DNA of 64,000 nt. It comes from Nonlabens marinus S1-08 (GTDB taxonomy: Bacteria; Bacteroidota; Bacteroidia; Flavobacteriales; Flavobacteriaceae). The stretch's first letter is position 1. The number at the start of each line of letters is the position of its first letter. Shown piece after piece: positions 18,768 to 27,505 of the stretch. The stretch is from positions 868,001 to 932,000 of the forward strand of contig NZ_AP014548.1 in the NCBI RefSeq assembly GCF_000831385.1. The letters are read 5' to 3'. The translations under genes and the position numbers were made by a program. A model generated the notes under the pieces. That model ran no database searches, was not told the DNA's origin, and was given only the letters and a program-made list of their open reading frames with translations.

Positions 18768-18888
18768 AGAATGGCCTAAAATAATGTCATAGTCGAATTT
18801 ACTGAACTTATATAGGTATTACAAAGCCATACCCACCATAAACCCAAACATTTAAAATATTTTTGAGTTTGGACTGTTGTATCAATAG

Positions 18889-21800
18889 ATGAGGTGGAAG
18901 CTACTTATAGTTTTAATGTGTTGTAGCTGGATTGCGAGCGCCCAAGAATATTCTGGTACCGTCAAGAAACGCCTTGCAGTAAAGGACACCATTAGCTTTC
19001 ACAACTTAAGCGTTAACCCCAGCTTTTTTAAAATTCAGGACAAGAAAGGTGTCCCCATTGACACCTCTCTATATCGCGTGGATTATGCTAAGGCTTTTCT
19101 AATTATAAAAGAACAACGATTCATCACTACAGACAGCATCGATGTTCAATACCTACCGCTAGCCGATTTCCTCACCAAATCCTATCAGCTCTACGATCCA
19201 TCTATCATTCTAGGAGAAAATAGCCAGCAAGAACAATTGGTTGAGCTGCGCAAAACCACTAATAAAAATAATTTTGTGCCCTTTGATGGGCTCCAAGTGA
19301 GCGGTAGCATAACCCGTGGGATACGAGTGGGTAACAACCAAAACAGCGTGGTAGATTCAGAGCTGGACTTGCGCATTGTTGGGAAGTTATCTGATAAAGT
19401 ATCGCTGCGAGCCTCGATTCAAGATGCTAATGTTCCACAGACCCAAAACGGATATTCCCAGCGGCTGGATGAATTTGATCAGATATTTATTGAGCTGTTC
19501 AGTGATGATTGGAATATAAGAGCAGGTGATGTAGACTTGATGCAATCTGGATATCAATTCAATAATTTTACCAAAAGAGTGCAAGGAATCGCTGGCGCTA
19601 TAAAGTTCAACGGCGAGGAATCTACCGGTTATGCGGGCGCAGCAGGAGCATTAGTTCGAGGAACCTTTAATACGAGCCGGTTTACAGGCCAAGAAGGGAA
19701 TCAAGGACCTTATAAACTGGTAGGCCAGCAAGGCGAATTGTTTATTTTGGTGATATCAGGTAGTGAACGGGTTTATGTTAACGGTGTATTGCTTACCCGT
19801 GGTGAAAATGCCGATTATATAGTCGACTACAATGCGGGCGAAGTGCGCTTCAACCCGACTTTTCCTATCACCAGCGAGATGCGTATTTCTATCGAATACC
19901 AATACAGCGATCGAAATTTTACCCGTTTTATAGGTTATGTTAATGGCGGGTTCAAGAATGAAAAACTTCAAATTGACTCATACGTTTACACAGAAAGTGA
20001 TGCAAAAAATCAACCCCTGCAACAAAACCTAAGCGAAGAGCAAATTGCCATACTTGTTGATGCTGGTGACGATCCAGAGCAGTCCATTGCACCTAGCGCT
20101 GTGCCAGCAGATTTTTCTGAGAATCGGATACAGTATGTGCGCCGGGTGGTGAATGGTGTTCCTCGATTTATTTTCTCACAAGATCCCCAAGAGGAGCTTT
20201 TTAATGTTCGATTTAGTTTTGTAGGAGCTAATCAGGGCAATTATGTATTGATCAACAATCAGGCGATTTCTAATATCTATGAATACCGTGCACCCATCAA
20301 TGGTGTGCCTCAAGGAGATTATGAGCCTGTTGTTCAATTATTTGCTCCTGAAATTCTGACGATTGCAGGTGTCAAGGCCAATTATGAGCCTACAAATACC
20401 ACCACTGTATTTACAGAGCTGGCGGCCAGTAACAACGACCTCAACCGATTCTCTCCTCTTGACGATGATAACAACACTGGAGTAGCAGCAAAAATAGGAG
20501 TGGAGCAGCAATTGTTTAAAAAAGATAGTTTACAAGCGCTTAAAGTAAGTCTGAATACCGATTACATACGGTCTGATTTCCGGAACGTAGAGCGCGTTTA
20601 TAATATTGAATTCAATCGGGATTGGAACCTAGACAGTACCATAGGTGACCAGTTGTTTACAACCGGCGCTTTGGAATACAATAGAGATACTACCATAGCC
20701 GCAAGCTATTCATTTCAGCATTTAGAATTTGCAGACCGGTACAATGGGAATCGGCATAATATAGCTGGAAAGGTGCATAGGGATGGATGGTTGTCACGCT
20801 TTCGCGGAAGCGTACTTACCACAAACTCCTCTACACAACAGTCCACTTTTAACAGGGCAGCGGCATCAGTTATCAAGCGATTTAATAAGAATTGGGCAGG
20901 AGCACGATTGAATCTGGAGGATAATGAACAAGAAAATAAAGCGACGGGAATACTCACGCCCCTATCCCAAAGATTTACGGAATATGAAGTGTTTGCGGGT
21001 CGTGGAGATTCCACGGTGACATTTGTTGAGGTGGGTTATCGTTACCGGGTAAACGATAGTTTGAGAGCAAATAATTTGCAACGGGTCAATACGTCAAACA
21101 CTTATTACGTAAAATCACAACCTATTAAAGATGAGGTGCAAAGTCTGCAGGTTTTTGCAAACTACCGTGTGCTTTCCAGTGAGGACAACGATGTGGAAAA
21201 CGAAGTATCTCTCAACAGTCGTGTGATTTATGGGCGGCGATTTTATGGGAGTAAAGTCTTATGGAATACTACCTATGAAACCAATAGCGGGACTATCCCT
21301 AGACAAGATTTTACGTATTTGGAAGTGAATCCAGGGCAGGGAACTTTTACCTGGATCGACTATAATGGAGATGGCATTCAAGATTTAAATGAGTTTGAGG
21401 TGGCGCAATTTCAGGATCAAGCGCGCTACGTGAGAATCTTACTGCCTAACCAGGTGTTCATACCCATTCATCAAAATAAATTCAGCCAGACCATCACTTT
21501 GAACCCTATTTCTTGGTCCAGCGAGGAAGGCTATAAGAAAGTACTCTCTCAATTTTACAACCAGACCAGTTATTTGATCGATCGCAAAGTAGTGCGACGT
21601 GGGGAGAAATTTGATTTGAACCCGTTTGATGATAGCGGTGATCAATTGGGATTGAATTTGAGTTTTAGAAACAGCTTGTTTTTCAATCGCGGCAAACAGC
21701 GCTATACGACTAACTATACTTATTTAAGTACGACAACTGAAAACCTGCAAAGCATAGGCAGTATTGAGTCAGAGCTCGAAAGCCATCAGATCAATTTTCT

Positions 21801-22296
21801 CCACAAAATAGCCGAAAGTTGGCTGTTTACCTTCAACGGACAAACTGGTTTTAACGCTAGCAGCAGTGAGAATTTTGCAAATAGAAACTTCAAAATCGAC
21901 GAGGATTTATTGAAGCCTCAAGTGTCTTACTTATTCGGTGAGAGCAATCGGGTGGATCTTTTTTACGAATACCAGCGTAAGGATAATCAAATCAACGATT
22001 CCGCCACGCTGGATCAGCAAAATTTAGGACTGGGCTGGAGCTTCAACAACGGGCAGAAATATGCAATTAATGGTGAGTTGCGTTATGTCAATAATGATTT
22101 TGAAGGTCAGGCTTTCTCACCGGTAGGTTTTCAAATGCTGGAAGGTTTGCAACCGGGTAAGAATTTGACCTGGAATCTATTATTGCAGAAAAAAGTCACC
22201 AATTTTATAGACCTGAACTTAAGCTACAGCGGCCGGAACTCAGAAACCGCAAGCACCGTGCATACGGGAAGCGTGCAGCTGAAGGCTTATTTTTAA
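18889..22296 (+). CDS. large outer-membrane beta-barrel protein, function unknown
   Basis: 1135 residues with a cleavable signal peptide (A-S-A-Q-E cleavage region near residue 19). The N-terminal 100 residues look like a beta-sandwich domain; the remainder is an alternation of short polar and aromatic strands, with an F at the very end (L-K-A-Y-F), typical of an outer-membrane barrel. R-I-S-I-E-Y-Q-Y and the D-Y-N-G-D-G-I-Q-D-L-N-E-F calcium-binding-like loop near residue 825 are notable. Not a TonB-dependent receptor by any plug motif I can see. The last 83 bp are duplicated downstream at 23619. A one-mismatch palindrome copy encodes R-F-R-G-S near residue 640. Confidence 0.75.
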   Translation: MRWKLLIVLMCCSWIASAQEYSGTVKKRLAVKDTISFHNLSVNPSFFKIQDKKGVPIDTSLYRVDYAKAFLIIKEQRFITTDSIDVQYLPLADFLTKSYQLYDPSIILGENSQQEQLVELRKTTNKNNFVPFDGLQVSGSITRGIRVGNNQNSVVDSELDLRIVGKLSDKVSLRASIQDANVPQTQNGYSQRLDEFDQIFIELFSDDWNIRAGDVDLMQSGYQFNNFTKRVQGIAGAIKFNGEESTGYAGAAGALVRGTFNTSRFTGQEGNQGPYKLVGQQGELFILVISGSERVYVNGVLLTRGENADYIVDYNAGEVRFNPTFPITSEMRISIEYQYSDRNFTRFIGYVNGGFKNEKLQIDSYVYTESDAKNQPLQQNLSEEQIAILVDAGDDPEQSIAPSAVPADFSENRIQYVRRVVNGVPRFIFSQDPQEELFNVRFSFVGANQGNYVLINNQAISNIYEYRAPINGVPQGDYEPVVQLFAPEILTIAGVKANYEPTNTTTVFTELAASNNDLNRFSPLDDDNNTGVAAKIGVEQQLFKKDSLQALKVSLNTDYIRSDFRNVERVYNIEFNRDWNLDSTIGDQLFTTGALEYNRDTTIAASYSFQHLEFADRYNGNRHNIAGKVHRDGWLSRFRGSVLTTNSSTQQSTFNRAAASVIKRFNKNWAGARLNLEDNEQENKATGILTPLSQRFTEYEVFAGRGDSTVTFVEVGYRYRVNDSLRANNLQRVNTSNTYYVKSQPIKDEVQSLQVFANYRVLSSEDNDVENEVSLNSRVIYGRRFYGSKVLWNTTYETNSGTIPRQDFTYLEVNPGQGTFTWIDYNGDGIQDLNEFEVAQFQDQARYVRILLPNQVFIPIHQNKFSQTITLNPISWSSEEGYKKVLSQFYNQTSYLIDRKVVRRGEKFDLNPFDDSGDQLGLNLSFRNSLFFNRGKQRYTTNYTYLSTTTENLQSIGSIESELESHQINFLHKIAESWLFTFNGQTGFNASSSENFANRNFKIDEDLLKPQVSYLFGESNRVDLFYEYQRKDNQINDSATLDQQNLGLGWSFNNGQKYAINGELRYVNNDFEGQAFSPVGFQMLEGLQPGKNLTWNLLLQKKVTNFIDLNLSYSGRNSETASTVHTGSVQLKAYF
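20797..20812. repeat. palindrome copy 6, one mismatch
   Basis: CGCTTTCGCGGAAGCG: position 11 is G instead of A. It is read as R-F-R-G-S in the barrel protein gene; the change turns a Glu codon (GAA) into Gly (GGA). Confidence 0.85.
22214..22296 (+). repeat. direct repeat, copy A (3' end of the barrel gene)
   Basis: The last 83 bp of the barrel gene, including its TAA, recur at 23619-23702 with two substitutions and one inserted base (about 96% identity). Confidence 0.95.
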
Positions 22297-22308
22297 GAAC
22301 AACCAATT

Positions 22309-23586
22309 ATGAAAGGAACAGTTTTATTTTTATGCGTAATTCTTGCGGCGGCTACCTCTTGTAAAACGAACAAAGAATTCAACCATTTGAAAATGGCGCA
22401 GATGTCAGACGATCTTTTCCCTGAATTGGTTGAAATACGCCGAGGCCTGCATCAGCATCCTGAATTATCAGGTCAAGAAGTTCGCACTTCTCAAATTGTC
22501 GCAACCTATTTGCGGGAATTGGGAATGGAAGTCCATACAAATAAAGGAGGGCATGGTGTAGTAGGGATTTTGAATACCGGTAAACCGGGCAAAAAGATCG
22601 CCTGGCGGGCAGACATGGATGCGATCAAATCTGAAGATGCTGAAGACCATTCCTTTCAATCTCTAAACCCAGGTGTTTCTCATAACTGTGGACACGATGT
22701 TCATACTACTATAGGACTAGGAATTGCCAATGTAATGTCACAGATGAAAGAACAAATTGACGGCCAAGTTTATTTTATTTTTCAGCCGTCAGAGGAGGCT
22801 TTTACAGGAGCACAAGCCATGATGCAGGACGGGCTTTTAGATGTGATTCAGCCTGATGAGATCTACGCCTTGCATGTATTCCCTTCACAGGTGGGAACTG
22901 TGCAAACCAAATCTAACGAGCTTTTTGCTTACCAACAAACCATCGTACTGAACTTCAAATCCAGTACAAACGATAGTGTGGAAACCTATATAAATTCTGT
23001 TTTAGAATCACTAAATAGACAATTCAATAGCGGTACGCCCAGCTCTTTAAATGAATTAACCGATGAAAAATTAGGTCTCGTTAATCAAGAAACGATTTAC
23101 CGAGATTATTTCTTTTCCACGCCCGTAAACCAAATTGCTTCATCAGATGCTGAAATGTCTTTTCAGTTTACCATTTATGAAACGGACCAACAAAAGATGG
23201 GTGCGGCGGTATTAAACCTAGAGAAAGAGATAGGAAGTTCTAAATATTCAAACGATTTAATCGGCGTGGTATCGCTGTCAAAAAACCCAACGGTTCAAAA
23301 TGATCCTAGTTTAACAGGGGAATCGTTGGACATGTTGACTAATACCTATGGAAACGATAGAATCCAACGCATGTATGGTCAGATCCCTTATTTTAATGAA
23401 GACTTCACCTATTTCCAAGACCATATTTCGGGAGTGCTTTTCTTGTTAGGCGCTTCAAATGATGAAAAAGGCATCCTGGCCATGCCTCATTCTCCAGAAT
23501 TTAAGGTGGACGAAAAAGCCATTAACTATGGAGTTCAGTATTTTTCTTCATTGATGGTGAAACGAATTAACGGTGAAGGCATGTAA
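22309..23586 (+). CDS. M20 family amidohydrolase lipoprotein
   Basis: 425 residues with a lipoprotein signal (A-T-S-C, Cys18). The M20D (IAA-amino acid hydrolase / hippuricase type) motifs are all present: D-M-D-A-I near residue 102, N-C-G-H-D-V-H-T near residue 126, Q-P-S-E-E-A near residue 160 and A-L-H-V-F-P near residue 187; metal-binding Cys, His and Glu look intact. It should cleave an N-acyl amino acid or small amide in the periplasm or at the membrane surface. It starts 12 bp after the barrel gene, and is bracketed by the two copies of the 84-bp direct repeat. Confidence 0.85.
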   Translation: MKGTVLFLCVILAAATSCKTNKEFNHLKMAQMSDDLFPELVEIRRGLHQHPELSGQEVRTSQIVATYLRELGMEVHTNKGGHGVVGILNTGKPGKKIAWRADMDAIKSEDAEDHSFQSLNPGVSHNCGHDVHTTIGLGIANVMSQMKEQIDGQVYFIFQPSEEAFTGAQAMMQDGLLDVIQPDEIYALHVFPSQVGTVQTKSNELFAYQQTIVLNFKSSTNDSVETYINSVLESLNRQFNSGTPSSLNELTDEKLGLVNQETIYRDYFFSTPVNQIASSDAEMSFQFTIYETDQQKMGAAVLNLEKEIGSSKYSNDLIGVVSLSKNPTVQNDPSLTGESLDMLTNTYGNDRIQRMYGQIPYFNEDFTYFQDHISGVLFLLGASNDEKGILAMPHSPEFKVDEKAINYGVQYFSSLMVKRINGEGM

Positions 23587-23618
23587 TGATTTTTATAAGG
23601 GTATGGTCATTATTATTT

Positions 23619-23702
23619 TGAACTATAAGCTACAGCGGCAGGAACTCAGAAACCGCAAGCACGGTGCATACGGGAAGCGTGCAGCTGAAGGCTTATTTTT
23701 AA
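23619..23702 (+). pseudogene. displaced remnant of a barrel-gene 3' end (direct repeat, copy B)
   Basis: 84 bp nearly identical to 22214-22296, ending in the same TAA. Within the aligned codons the two substitutions (CGG to AGG, ACC to ACG) are synonymous (Arg, Thr), so the copy looks like the tail of a once-coding homologue, not neutral drift. One inserted base at its 5' edge breaks the frame and no upstream part of the gene is present. Confidence 0.85.
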
Positions 23703-23712
23703 AGGATTATAT

Positions 23713-24078
23713 ATGGGTAAATTGAAAGTCACCGACATTCTAAAAGTCACGAACAAAACTGACTTCAATAGCTATTCGGATTATCAAACCTATCCGACTT
23801 CAGATATAAGCTGTACTGAATGTGATACTATAACTTCTATAAGTTTGGCTCATTTGAAAAAACATCAATCATCTGAATCTTCTAATTTAAGTAAGAAAGA
23901 CAGAGTCGCATTTGACCAGTTTATCAATATGAGAGTAGAAGAACACGATAACTCTTTTCTAGATTATTACTGTTCACACTGTTCTACACCAATCAGAATA
24001 CTTTTTAAAAGTGGAGCTGGTGGCCGACACGGTGAATTTGGCTTTAAACTGCAGTATTTAATATCAGAATCAAAATAA
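23713..24078 (+). CDS. hypothetical zinc-ribbon-like protein
   Basis: A 121-residue soluble protein with two C-x-x-C pairs (C-T-E-C near residue 36, C-S-H-C near residue 93), an arrangement that could bind one zinc as a ribbon. The middle is polar and Ser/Lys-rich. It starts 10 bp after the barrel-gene remnant and ends before the glyS terminator. I do not recognise the family. With the remnant it looks like recently assembled accessory DNA. Confidence 0.5.
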   Translation: MGKLKVTDILKVTNKTDFNSYSDYQTYPTSDISCTECDTITSISLAHLKKHQSSESSNLSKKDRVAFDQFINMRVEEHDNSFLDYYCSHCSTPIRILFKSGAGGRHGEFGFKLQYLISESK

Positions 24079-24141
24079 GCAAATCAGAATTTACTGATAT
24101 ACGAGATTGCACTCGACTAGGCTCGAGCAAACATTCAAACG

Positions 24142-24179
24142 AAAAACAAAAAAAGAGTAAACTTTTAAGTTCACCCTTT
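24142..24179 (-). terminator. rho-independent terminator of glyS
   Basis: Read on the minus strand: a 12-bp stem (two G-T pairs) between 24179-24168 and 24163-24152 with a 4-nt loop, then a T-rich run to 24142. It lies 20 bp after the glyS stop. Confidence 0.75.
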
Positions 24180-24199
24180 TTCAAGAACTCAATGAGTCT

Positions 24200-25744
24200 C
24201 TATATCTTCCTCAACCACTCACTCATCGCCACGCGCTTTTCTAGATAAACTTTCAAATCCTTTATAGCAATGCGTTCCTGAGTCATGGTGTCGCGATCTC
24301 TTACCGTAACAGCCTTGTCTTCCTTAGTATCGTGGTCAATCGTAACACAGAAAGGTGTTCCGGCAGCATCCTGACGTCTGTAACGGCGTCCTATGGCGTC
24401 TTTTTCATCGTATTGTACCTTCATCGACCATTTTAATTCGTCAATGATCTCGTGTGCGATTTCTGGCAAGCCGTCTTTTTTAAGCAATGGTAAAATCGCT
24501 GCTTTTACAGGTGCGAGTACAGCAGGTATTTTAAGCACCGTACGTTCAGATCCATCTTCTAGTGTTTCATCCATTAAAGCTGAAGAGAAGATGGCAAGGA
24601 ACATTCTATCTAAACCTATGGAAGTTTCAATCACATAAGGAACATAGTTTTTATTTTCCTCGTGATCAAAGAACTGCAGTTTTTTACCGCTGTGCTCTTC
24701 GTGGGCTTTTAAGTCAAAATCGGTTCTGGAGTGAATTCCTTCTAGTTCCTTAAACCCAAATGGAAAATTGAATTCAATATCAGTTGCGGCATTTGCATAG
24801 TGCGCTAGCTTCTCATGATCGTGGAAACGATAGTTATCTGCATCCAGTCCTAAAGAGTTATGCCATGCCATGCGCTTCTCTTTCCATACTTCAAACCATT
24901 GCAATTCAGTTCCTGGTTTTACAAAGTATTGCATTTCCATTTGCTCAAATTCCCGCTGACGGAAGATGAATTGGCGCGCTACAATCTCATTTCTAAAGGC
25001 TTTTCCTGTCTGAGCAATTCCAAAGGGAATCTTCATACGTCCGGATTTCTGAACGTTAGAGAAATTCACAAATATTCCCTGTGCTGTTTCTGGACGCAAG
25101 TATAAATCGGTCGCAGTATCTGCACTGGCACCTATTTTAGTACCGAACATTAAGTTGAATTGGCGCACATCAGTCCAATTTTTTGAACCTGTATCTGGAT
25201 CTGCAATGTCAAGCTCTTCGATTAGGGCTTTCACACCGGCAAGATCTTCGGCCTCCAGTAATTTTGCCAGTCGCTCCACAGGTTCTTTGGACTGTTTCAA
25301 ATAGCCCATCACTCGCGGATTGGTCTCCCGATACATATTTGCATCAAAATCCTCACCGAATCTTTTAGCAGCTTTCTCGACCTCTTTGTTAGCCTTTTGA
25401 AGGTATTTCTCGCAGTAATCTTCTACCAGCACATCAGCACGGTAGCGTTTTTTAGAATCTTTATTGTCGATCAATGGGTCGTTGAATGCATCCACATGAC
25501 CAGATGCTTTCCATGTGGTGGGGTGCATGAAAATGGCGGCATCAATCCCAACAATGTCTTGGTTGAGCTGCGTCATGGCTTGCCACCAGTACTCGCGTAT
25601 GTTTTTCTTTAATTCTGCACCGTTTTGACCATAGTCGTAAACAGCCTGCAATCCGTCATAAATCTCACTGGATTGAAATACATAACCGTACTCTTTTGCA
25701 TGAGAGAGTACCTTTTTGAACTGATCTTGATCGTTGTTTGCCAT
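24200..25744 (-). CDS. glyS: glycine--tRNA ligase (single-chain type)
   Basis: 514 residues from the ATG at 25744 (M-A-N-N-D-Q). The frame stays open to 25855, but that extension runs through a palindrome copy and an upstream promoter-like element and is not synthetase-like. Class II motifs are visible: F-R-N-E-I, F-I-F-R-Q-R-E-F-E-Q-M-E (motif 2 region), and S-I-G-L-D-R-M-F (motif 3), with a C-terminal anticodon-binding domain from about residue 385. It charges tRNA-Gly. It is the alpha2 archaeal/eukaryotic-like form usual in Bacteroidetes. Confidence 0.95.
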   Translation of the reverse strand: MANNDQDQFKKVLSHAKEYGYVFQSSEIYDGLQAVYDYGQNGAELKKNIREYWWQAMTQLNQDIVGIDAAIFMHPTTWKASGHVDAFNDPLIDNKDSKKRYRADVLVEDYCEKYLQKANKEVEKAAKRFGEDFDANMYRETNPRVMGYLKQSKEPVERLAKLLEAEDLAGVKALIEELDIADPDTGSKNWTDVRQFNLMFGTKIGASADTATDLYLRPETAQGIFVNFSNVQKSGRMKIPFGIAQTGKAFRNEIVARQFIFRQREFEQMEMQYFVKPGTELQWFEVWKEKRMAWHNSLGLDADNYRFHDHEKLAHYANAATDIEFNFPFGFKELEGIHSRTDFDLKAHEEHSGKKLQFFDHEENKNYVPYVIETSIGLDRMFLAIFSSALMDETLEDGSERTVLKIPAVLAPVKAAILPLLKKDGLPEIAHEIIDELKWSMKVQYDEKDAIGRRYRRQDAAGTPFCVTIDHDTKEDKAVTVRDRDTMTQERIAIKDLKVYLEKRVAMSEWLRKI

Positions 25745-25750
25745 AGCTGC

Positions 25751-25758
25751 CAAAGTTA
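25751..25758 (-). promoter_or_regulatory. candidate glyS promoter (-7 element)
   Basis: On the minus strand TAACTTTG, matching TAnnTTTG, 6 bp before the glyS ATG, implying a very short or absent leader. No clear TTG -33 box. Confidence 0.4.
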
Positions 25759-25813
25759 AAAAAAGACAGCTATTGTGCAGTGGCTTTGTGGGGAATTCAT
25801 TGTGTTTTGTTTC

Positions 25814-25829
25814 CGCTTTCGCGAAAGCG
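25814..25829. repeat. 16-bp palindrome copy 7 (intergenic)
   Basis: Exact copy in the 129-bp gap between glyS (leftward) and the end of the coiled-coil protein gene (also leftward). Confidence 0.95.
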
Positions 25830-25873
25830 AAATAATAAATGAAATAAGACCACAAGGAATAGTTTTTGGAATA

Positions 25874-26755
25874 CTACTTAAATACCAAATCGTTACTACC
25901 CACACGTACAGGGCCATTAAAGAGATTGACGCGGTAGGTACCTTTGACGATCTTTTCCACATCAGCATCCAGCATCTCGCAGATGCTGAGTTCTTTACCT
26001 TGATAATTAAAGTCTACTTTCTTAGAATAGGTAAGGGTCTTTTCATCAAAAGATACCGTTTTTGCAACGCCCATAACGTTATTTTCTGGATTGATAACTT
26101 GTAGGTAAAAGGAGCTAATGCCTCTTTCTGCCAATGCATTTTCAGGCAGGGTAAAACATACCTTAAGGTCATCCACGCGGCTGGCGCGATCGTTAATGAT
26201 TTGTTTGCCAGAATTGCGCACGATCACTCCATCCATCTTAAAATTAGTAGGGATCAATGTCGCGGCTTGCTTTACATTTTCAGTGAGTTTAGCAACGGTT
26301 TCTTCTTTCAATTCGCTTTTGATCATCTCTTCATTAAGCGCAGCTAGCGTGCTGTCATTAATGCGCACGAGGTATTTGTTGCTGGCTTCTAGTTTTGAAA
26401 TTTTGGCGGTGAGCTCTAAACGCTCGTCTTTTATTTTGGAGAGCTCTTTGCGCAATCGGGACATGACTGCCACACTTCCTTCCAGATTGATGACACTATC
26501 GCGCAAGCGAGTGATGCGCTCTCTAGCTGCAATCAAATCATTGCTTAACATATTGCCTTTTTCTATCTCGCTCGTGTACTCAATTGAAATATTTTTGAGT
26601 TCTTCCTCAATGCGTTCTTTCTCTGTCGTTAAACTTGATTTGATGTTTTCGTTTTCCTGATAGGTGGTGTAGGACCAGTAGGCGAGAAGGATAAATAGCA
26701 GGATAACGACTCCAACTATAATCTTGAGAAAACGATTGTCTTGACGCGTTGTCAT
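25874..26755 (-). CDS. membrane-anchored coiled-coil protein, function unknown
   Basis: 293 residues: one N-terminal membrane helix at about 10-28, then a long heptad-rich coiled coil at about 32-160 rich in Glu, Lys and Leu, then a C-terminal beta-rich domain (about 170-293) with Y-L-Q-V-I-N-P-E-N-N-V-M-G. The topology suggests a periplasmic coiled coil anchored in the inner membrane. I recall similar uncharacterised proteins in Bacteroidetes but no function. It is divergent from comF (39 bp between starts). Confidence 0.7.
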   Translation of the reverse strand: MTTRQDNRFLKIIVGVVILLFILLAYWSYTTYQENENIKSSLTTEKERIEEELKNISIEYTSEIEKGNMLSNDLIAARERITRLRDSVINLEGSVAVMSRLRKELSKIKDERLELTAKISKLEASNKYLVRINDSTLAALNEEMIKSELKEETVAKLTENVKQAATLIPTNFKMDGVIVRNSGKQIINDRASRVDDLKVCFTLPENALAERGISSFYLQVINPENNVMGVAKTVSFDEKTLTYSKKVDFNYQGKELSICEMLDADVEKIVKGTYRVNLFNGPVRVGSNDLVFK

Positions 26756-26794
26756 AAGCTTGCTTATATTTAAGATACTAATCTAAAGATTTTT

Positions 26795-27481
26795 ATGCAG
26801 TCTTTAATCCACGACTTCATTAATTTATTTTATCCGGAAACCTGCATGGGCTGTGAGCAAGTCTTGCATCCAGGCGAGGAGATTCTCTGTGTTCCCTGCC
26901 GTGCACAGCTGCCAGTAGCGTACCATGATGTGACGGACAATGATAAAATAGCAGAGTTATTTTATGCTCGAGTTCCCCTGGAGCATGTGACCAGTTTGCT
27001 GTATTATGAAAAGATAGGCACCGTTCAACACATCATCCATGCCCTTAAATATAAAAAACAGGAGCGCATCGGCGGGTTTTTAGGACTATGGTTGGGGAGC
27101 TTGATGGCTTCTGACGATAGGTTTAAAAATGTGGATCTTGTTATTCCAGTTCCAGTTCACCCTAAACGTTTGAAAGAACGTGGCTACAATCAGGTTACCA
27201 AATTTGGCCAATGCATTGCAGATGAATTGGGAGTTCGCTTTCGCGAAAGCGTGCTCGTTAAAAATCGCAATACCATCAAGCAAGCCCAGCTGGATCAACG
27301 ACACCGCAGCGATGAATCTCAATCACCTTATCAGGTTCAAGAAGAGTTAAGTGAAGGTTTGCATATACTGCTGGTAGACGACATTATCACCACAGGAACC
27401 ACCTTGACCTTGTGCGCCAGAGAGTTGCTAAAAATTCCAGGCACTCGCATTTCCATTGCGACAATGGGCCTATCGGTTTAA
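26795..27481 (+). CDS. comF: ComF family phosphoribosyltransferase-like protein
   Basis: A 228-residue protein with an N-terminal zinc-binding pair (C17-x-x-C20 and C32-x-x-C35) and a C-terminal PRTase domain whose PRPP loop is L-V-D-D-I-I-T-T-G-T-T near residue 193. V-I-P-V-P-V-H-P-K-R-L-K-E-R-G-Y-N-Q is the family signature. ComF proteins take part in natural transformation, helping process incoming single-stranded DNA. A palindrome copy encodes R-F-R-E-S near residues 148-152, between conserved blocks. Confidence 0.87.
   Translation: MQSLIHDFINLFYPETCMGCEQVLHPGEEILCVPCRAQLPVAYHDVTDNDKIAELFYARVPLEHVTSLLYYEKIGTVQHIIHALKYKKQERIGGFLGLWLGSLMASDDRFKNVDLVIPVPVHPKRLKERGYNQVTKFGQCIADELGVRFRESVLVKNRNTIKQAQLDQRHRSDESQSPYQVQEELSEGLHILLVDDIITTGTTLTLCARELLKIPGTRISIATMGLSV
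27236..27251. repeat. 16-bp palindrome copy 8
   Basis: Exact copy in comF, read as R-F-R-E-S. Confidence 0.95.
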
Positions 27482-27505
27482 AATATCTAGTAACTTGCGA
27501 GCGTT

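Noticed and set aside
25745..25855. N-terminal extension of glycyl-tRNA synthetase
   Set aside because: It runs through a palindrome copy and promoter-like sequence and has no synthetase similarity; the ATG at 25744 fits the family.
26118..26660. 180-codon open frame antisense to the coiled-coil protein gene
   Set aside because: It is the mirror of a heptad-rich Glu/Lys/Leu coding sequence, gives a Ser-rich low-complexity product, and has no start context; a shadow of the real gene.
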